Origin: Roseicyclus sp.
GTDB lineage: Bacteria; Pseudomonadota; Alphaproteobacteria; Rhodobacterales; Rhodobacteraceae
Length of the DNA: 38,319 nt
NCBI GenBank assembly: GCA_016763475.1
Contig: JAESTV010000281.1
Coordinates: 1-38,319 of the forward strand
Direction of reading: 5' to 3'
A program made the translations under genes and the position numbers. Positions 35,062 to 38,319 of this stretch are shown piece by piece; the first letter of the stretch is position 1, and each line of letters begins with the position of its first letter. The notes under the pieces were generated by a model. It had not been told where the DNA came from and searched no databases. It saw only the letters and a program-made list of their open reading frames with translations.

Positions 35062-35678
35062 TTCAATCGAGCCTCCAGTGCTTCGACGCCCGCTTTCGTG
35101 AGCACAAGTGTGTCACGCTTGAGGATGTCATAGACATTGGCGCCCATCGACGGCAGCACATCGAGACCTTCGATGTTGCGCGCCGCAAGCGCGAAGTTTG
35201 CGTCCACGTCAGCCCCGTCGATGATCAGCGCACGCTTCCAACCCATCTCTTTGACCTGTTTGGCCAGAGTGGAGGTCTTGGCATCGTCCATCGTAATGGA
35301 CTCGATGATCACCAGGCGGCCTTCAGCGGCCTTGGCACTCAGCGCATGACGAAGACCCAACTTACGGAACTTCTTCGTCAGCTCATGGCCGTGGCTACGT
35401 GGCGTTGGGCCTTTATAGACACCACCCCCACGGAAGATCGGTGCAGACCGGGCGCCGTGGCGTGCGCCGCCGGTGCCTTTCTGGCGATAGATCTTCTTGG
35501 TCGAATAGCTCACTTCCGAGCGTGTCTTCACCTTGTGGGTGCCAGCCTGCGCATTGTTGCGCTGCCAGCGAACGACACGATGCAGGATGTCGGCGCGGGG
35601 TTCGAGACCAAAGATCTCGTCACCCAGGTCGACCGAGCCGGCTTTCTTGCCGTCAAGTTTGATAACGTCGACTTTCAT
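35058..35678 (-). CDS. rplD: 50S ribosomal protein L4
   Basis: L4 lines the exit tunnel and in E. coli represses its own operon at the S10 leader. The 206-aa protein has [40 protein letters not shown] (the tunnel-reaching loop), [19 protein letters not shown] and [20 protein letters not shown]. The start at 35678 ([10 protein letters not shown]) lies 1 nt after the rplC stop; in-frame codons up to 35708 overlap rplC and are rejected. Confidence 0.98.
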   Translation of the reverse strand: MKVDVIKLDGKKAGSVDLGDEIFGLEPRADILHRVVRWQRNNAQAGTHKVKTRSEVSYSTKKIYRQKGTGGARHGARSAPIFRGGGVYKGPTPRSHGHELTKKFRKLGLRHALSAKAAEGRLVIIESITMDDAKTSTLAKQVKEMGWKRALIIDGADVDANFALAARNIEGLDVLPSMGANVYDILKRDTLVLTKAGVEALEARLK

Positions 35679-35679
35679 C

Positions 35680-36519
35680 TTATTCACCGTCTTTCTGTTC
35701 TGCACCATCGGCAGCAGGTGCCTCGGCCTCAGAGGCTTCCATGGCTGCCTGCTCGGCTGCGGCTGCTTCTGTCGCCGCGGCTTCTGCTTCAGCGACGGCT
35801 GCGGCGGCTGCCTCTTCGGCGGCTTTCGCAGCAGCGTTTGCGGCAGATGCCAGGGCTGCGGGCAGAATGGCGTTCTCGGGGAACGGATTCTTCACCGCAT
35901 CCTTAACCGTCACCCAGCCACCTTTGGAGCCGGGCACAGCGCCTTTGACCATGATCAGGCCACGGTCGGTATCGGTGCGCACAACCTGAAGGTTCTGCGT
36001 CGTCACCTTGGCTGCACCCATATGGCCCGCCATCTTCTTACCTTTGAAGACGCGGCCGGGATCCTGACACTGACCGGTGGAGCCATGGGAACGGTGTGAG
36101 ATCGACACACCGTGGGTGGCGCGCAGACCTTTGAAGTTCCAGCGCTTCATAGCGCCCTGGAAGCCCTTACCGATCGAGGTGCCCGTGACGTCCACGAACT
36201 GGCCCTCAAAATAATGGTCAGCGATGATTTCCTCGCCAACATCAAGCAGGTTTTCCGCATCGACGCGGAATTCGACCAGCTTCCGCTTCGGCTCCACGGA
36301 TGCTTTGGCAAAATGCCCCCGCATCGGAGCCGTCGTCCGCTTGACCTTGGCTGTGCCTGCCCCGAGCTGAACGGCAGAGTAGCCGTCGCTTTCCGAGGTT
36401 TTCTTGGCAACCACCTGCAGTTTATCCAATTGAAGAACGGTCACAGGAATCTGCTTGCCGTCTTCCATGAAAAGGCGGGTCATCCCAACCTTTTTCGCAA
36501 TTACACCAGAGCGCAACAT
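35680..36519 (-). CDS. rplC: 50S ribosomal protein L3 with an Ala/Glu-rich C-terminal extension
   Basis: L3 organises the peptidyl-transferase centre. The 279-aa protein begins [20 protein letters not shown] and has the central [40 protein letters not shown] and [16 protein letters not shown] blocks. The globular part ends near residue 215 ([12 protein letters not shown]); a tail of about 60 residues follows, almost entirely Ala and Glu ([20 protein letters not shown] and similar). E. coli L3 has 209 aa. It lies 15 bp after rpsJ. Confidence 0.98.
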   Translation of the reverse strand: MLRSGVIAKKVGMTRLFMEDGKQIPVTVLQLDKLQVVAKKTSESDGYSAVQLGAGTAKVKRTTAPMRGHFAKASVEPKRKLVEFRVDAENLLDVGEEIIADHYFEGQFVDVTGTSIGKGFQGAMKRWNFKGLRATHGVSISHRSHGSTGQCQDPGRVFKGKKMAGHMGAAKVTTQNLQVVRTDTDRGLIMVKGAVPGSKGGWVTVKDAVKNPFPENAILPAALASAANAAAKAAEEAAAAAVAEAEAAATEAAAAEQAAMEASEAEAPAADGAEQKDGE

Positions 36520-36534
36520 GTTCGGTAGCCCCCC

Positions 36535-36849
36535 TTAAACCTTGATCTCGACATCCACGCCAGCGGCGAGGTCGAGCTTCATCAGCGCATCCACCGTCTG
36601 CGGCGTCGGATCGACAATATCGAGAAGACGTTTGTGGGTACGGATTTCCCACTGGTCACGAGACTTCTTGTCAACGTGCGGGCCACGGAGAACCGTGAAC
36701 TTTTCGATCTTGTTAGGCAGCGGGATTGGCCCGCGAACCTGTGCGCCGGTACGCTTTGCGGTGCTCACGATCTCCTGAGTGGAGGCATCGAGAACCCGGT
36801 AATCAAACGCCTTCAGGCGGATCCGGATAGTCTGGCTGGCAACTGCCAT
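36535..36849 (-). CDS. rpsJ: 30S ribosomal protein S10
   Basis: S10 forms part of the 30S head and, as NusE, joins transcription antitermination complexes. The 104-aa protein has [60 protein letters not shown] and the C-terminal [20 protein letters not shown]. The start at 36849 ([10 protein letters not shown]) is chosen over a codon at 36864. It lies 190 bp after tuf, in whose gap several hairpins sit. Confidence 0.98.
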   Translation of the reverse strand: MAVASQTIRIRLKAFDYRVLDASTQEIVSTAKRTGAQVRGPIPLPNKIEKFTVLRGPHVDKKSRDQWEIRTHKRLLDIVDPTPQTVDALMKLDLAAGVDVEIKV

Positions 36850-36864
36850 GTCATGTTCCTTCAA

Positions 36865-36955
36865 GTTGAGAGGAGGGCATATTCCCTCGTCGAACTGGTT
36901 TCATTGGTCCGGTCTATTCTGACCGGTGAAGGCCGCGAGCTATCCCGCGGCCTTC
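36865..36955 (-). promoter_or_regulatory. Tandem hairpins in the tuf-rpsJ gap (S10 leader)
   Basis: Three inverted repeats lie in series ahead of rpsJ: a 10-bp stem GAAGGCCGCG/CGCGGCCTTC (36928-36955), a 6-bp stem CCGGTC/GACCGG (36909-36926), and GAGGG/CCCTC near 36875-36891. None has a good U-tract for the - strand. They could form an S10-type leader for L4 feedback. A weak TTGCAA-N17-TAGCTC pair overlaps the first stem. Confidence 0.4.
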
Positions 36956-37039
36956 AACTTTGCAAGGGGTCCCGGCAGATTTTGCTTTATGCAAGATCAC
37001 CTGTCACCCGTGCCGAGGTTTTCTTATGAAAAACCCGGC

Positions 37040-38215
37040 TTACTCGATGATCTTACTAACCACGCCAGCGCCAACAGTGCGGCCACCTTCGCGGATCGCG
37101 AAGCGGAGGCCTTGCTCCATCGCAATTGGTGCGATCAGCTCAACGTTGAACTTCAGGTTGTCACCCGGCATCACCATTTCGGTGCCCTCAGGCAACACCA
37201 CCGTGCCAGTCACGTCCGTGGTGCGGAAGTAAAACTGCGGCCGGTAGTTGGCGAAGAACGGCGTGTGACGGCCACCCTCGTCTTTGGTCAGGATATACGC
37301 CTCGGCCTCGAACTTGGTGTGCGGGTTCACCGATTTCGGCTGACACAACACCTGGCCGCGCTCTACGCCGTCACGGTCGACCCCGCGCAGCAGAACACCA
37401 ACGTTGTCACCCGCCTCACCACGATCCAGCAGCTTGCGGAACATTTCAACGCCGGTACAGGTCGTCTTGGTGGTGTCTTTGATGCCAACGATGGACAACT
37501 CGTCACCCACGTTCACAACGCCACGTTCGATCCGGCCAGTCACAACCGTGCCACGGCCCGAAATCGAGAACACGTCCTCGATCGGCAGCAGGAACGGCTG
37601 GTCCACAGCCCGTTCCGGCGTCGGGATGTACTCGTCCACAGCCGCCATCAACTTGGCGATGGATTCAGTGCCAATCTCCGGGTCACGGTCTTCCAGAGCC
37701 GCCAATGCCGAACCGGGGATCACGGGGATGTCGTCACCGGGATACTCGTACTTCGACAGCAGTTCGCGGATCTCCATCTCGACCAGCTCCAGCAGCTCAT
37801 CGTCGTCAACCTGGTCAACTTTGTTCATGTAAACAACCATGTAGGGAATACCCACCTGGCGACCGAGCAGGATATGCTCACGGGTTTGAGGCATCGGGCC
37901 GTCCGCCGCGTTCACCACCAGAATCGCGCCGTCCATCTGGGCGGCACCGGTGATCATGTTCTTCACATAGTCGGCGTGACCGGGGCAATCGACGTGGGCA
38001 TAGTGACGGGCTTCCGTCTCATATTCCACATGCGCCGTCGAGATCGTGATCCCGCGCGCCCGCTCTTCCGGCGCCGAGTCAATCGCGTCATAGCTCTGAA
38101 AATCGCCAAACTGCTTCGTAATCGCTGCCGTCAGCGTTGTCTTGCCGTGGTCAACATGCCCAATCGTGCCGATGTTCACATGCGGTTTGGTACGGGCGAA
38201 CTTTTCCTTTGCCAT
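37040..38215 (-). CDS. tuf: Translation elongation factor Tu
   Basis: EF-Tu delivers aminoacyl-tRNA to the ribosome. The 391-aa protein has G1 GHVDHGKTT, the switch [15 protein letters not shown]3 DCPGHADY, G4 NKVD and G5 SALAAL, plus domain 2 and 3 blocks ([45 protein letters not shown]-like end). The start at 38215 has AAGGAGG upstream; the frame extends to 38284 through a repeat and is rejected. Only one tuf copy is visible here; alphaproteobacteria often have a second near rpsL-fusA. It precedes rpsJ, as in the str/S10 arrangement, but fusA and rpsG lie outside the window. Confidence 0.98.
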   Translation of the reverse strand: MAKEKFARTKPHVNIGTIGHVDHGKTTLTAAITKQFGDFQSYDAIDSAPEERARGITISTAHVEYETEARHYAHVDCPGHADYVKNMITGAAQMDGAILVVNAADGPMPQTREHILLGRQVGIPYMVVYMNKVDQVDDDELLELVEMEIRELLSKYEYPGDDIPVIPGSALAALEDRDPEIGTESIAKLMAAVDEYIPTPERAVDQPFLLPIEDVFSISGRGTVVTGRIERGVVNVGDELSIVGIKDTTKTTCTGVEMFRKLLDRGEAGDNVGVLLRGVDRDGVERGQVLCQPKSVNPHTKFEAEAYILTKDEGGRHTPFFANYRPQFYFRTTDVTGTVVLPEGTEMVMPGDNLKFNVELIAPIAMEQGLRFAIREGGRTVGAGVVSKIIE

Positions 38216-38224
38216 GATGGCCTC

Positions 38225-38270
38225 CTTAGTGTGTGCGGGCGTCGTGTGTGCCGGCTTAGTGTGTGCGGGC
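38225..38270. repeat. 16-bp direct repeat in the tuf leader
   Basis: cttagtgtgtgcgggc occurs at 38225-38240 and 38255-38270, 30 bp apart. The copy nearer tuf carries the end of the Shine-Dalgarno region (AAGGAGG on the - strand), so the leader looks like a small tandem duplication that could provide a second, decoy ribosome site. The last bases to 38319 contain a GGGCGG/CCGCCC hairpin. Confidence 0.6.
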
Positions 38271-38319
38271 CGCCCTAGGGGCAACCCTACGGTTGGAGCG
38301 GGCGGCGCAACCGCCCCGC

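Noticed and set aside
36850-37039. Possible tRNA between tuf and rpsJ
   Set aside because: Hairpins are present but no cloverleaf, no T-loop GTTCRANNC and no CCA-type acceptor pairing could be assembled.
36926-38278. 450-codon open frame on the + strand opposite tuf
   Set aside because: Exact antisense of tuf; long antisense frames are expected from biased third positions in this gene.

Overview
The window is about 38 kb of a moderately GC-rich alphaproteobacterial chromosome, most likely Rhodobacterales (roseobacter group). The basis is gene content and protein style: an alphaproteobacterial Aap/Bzt amino-acid transporter, a mitochondrial-type ATP12 F1 chaperone, a yidC-MOSC-engB-argB cluster, a single LuxR/LuxI pair, S14 without zinc cysteines, and no rpsD between rpsK and rpoA. 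The genus cannot be fixed from sequence reading alone.

Layout. (1) 315-5895, + strand: yidC, MOSC protein, engB, argB, a 4Fe-4S protein and a SixA-like phosphatase, mostly joined by ATGA/TGATG overlaps and closed by an intrinsic terminator. (2) 6096-10642, - strand: aapJ-aapQ-aapM-aapP. A UUCG-loop hairpin separates aapJ from the permeases, and aapM carries an apparent one-base deletion. (3) 10878-15693, - strand: luxI-rarA-crcB-rluC-HAD phosphatase-ATP12, preceded by luxR (15774-16385). A dyad at the luxR promoter is shared with a divergent 59-residue ORF. (4) 16753-38215, - strand: the tuf/S10/spc/alpha ribosomal supercluster.

The main structural observation is that the ribosomal supercluster is cut into separate transcription units by three insertions. 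Reading in the direction of transcription: tuf; rpsJ-rplC-rplD-rplW then a terminator; insertion A (478-aa unknown protein, + strand); promoter, rplB-rpsS-rplV-rpsC-rplP then a terminator; insertion B (Doc-type toxin-antitoxin, 2OG-Fe(II) oxygenase, TylF-like methyltransferase, a decayed second copy of the oxygenase 3' end, a decayed BrnA antitoxin); promoter, rpmC-rpsQ-rplN-rplX-rplE-rpsN-rpsH-rplF-rplR-rpsE-rpmD then a terminator; insertion C (exported protein, + strand); promoter, rplO-secY-adk; promoter, rpsM-rpsK-rpoA-rplQ then a terminator. After each insertion a TTGnnn-N17-TAnnnn promoter can be read just upstream of the resumed ribosomal genes, so each block looks re-equipped for independent transcription.

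The best candidates for something undescribed are the 478-aa protein in insertion A (N-terminal region unlike anything I can name, coiled coil, C-terminal HicA-like segment), the divergent small ORF under the lux-box-like dyad, and the decaying toxin-antitoxin/oxygenase cargo of insertion B, where the Doc toxin has an AUA codon exactly where its start should be. No tRNA, rRNA, CRISPR array, transposase or integrase was seen.
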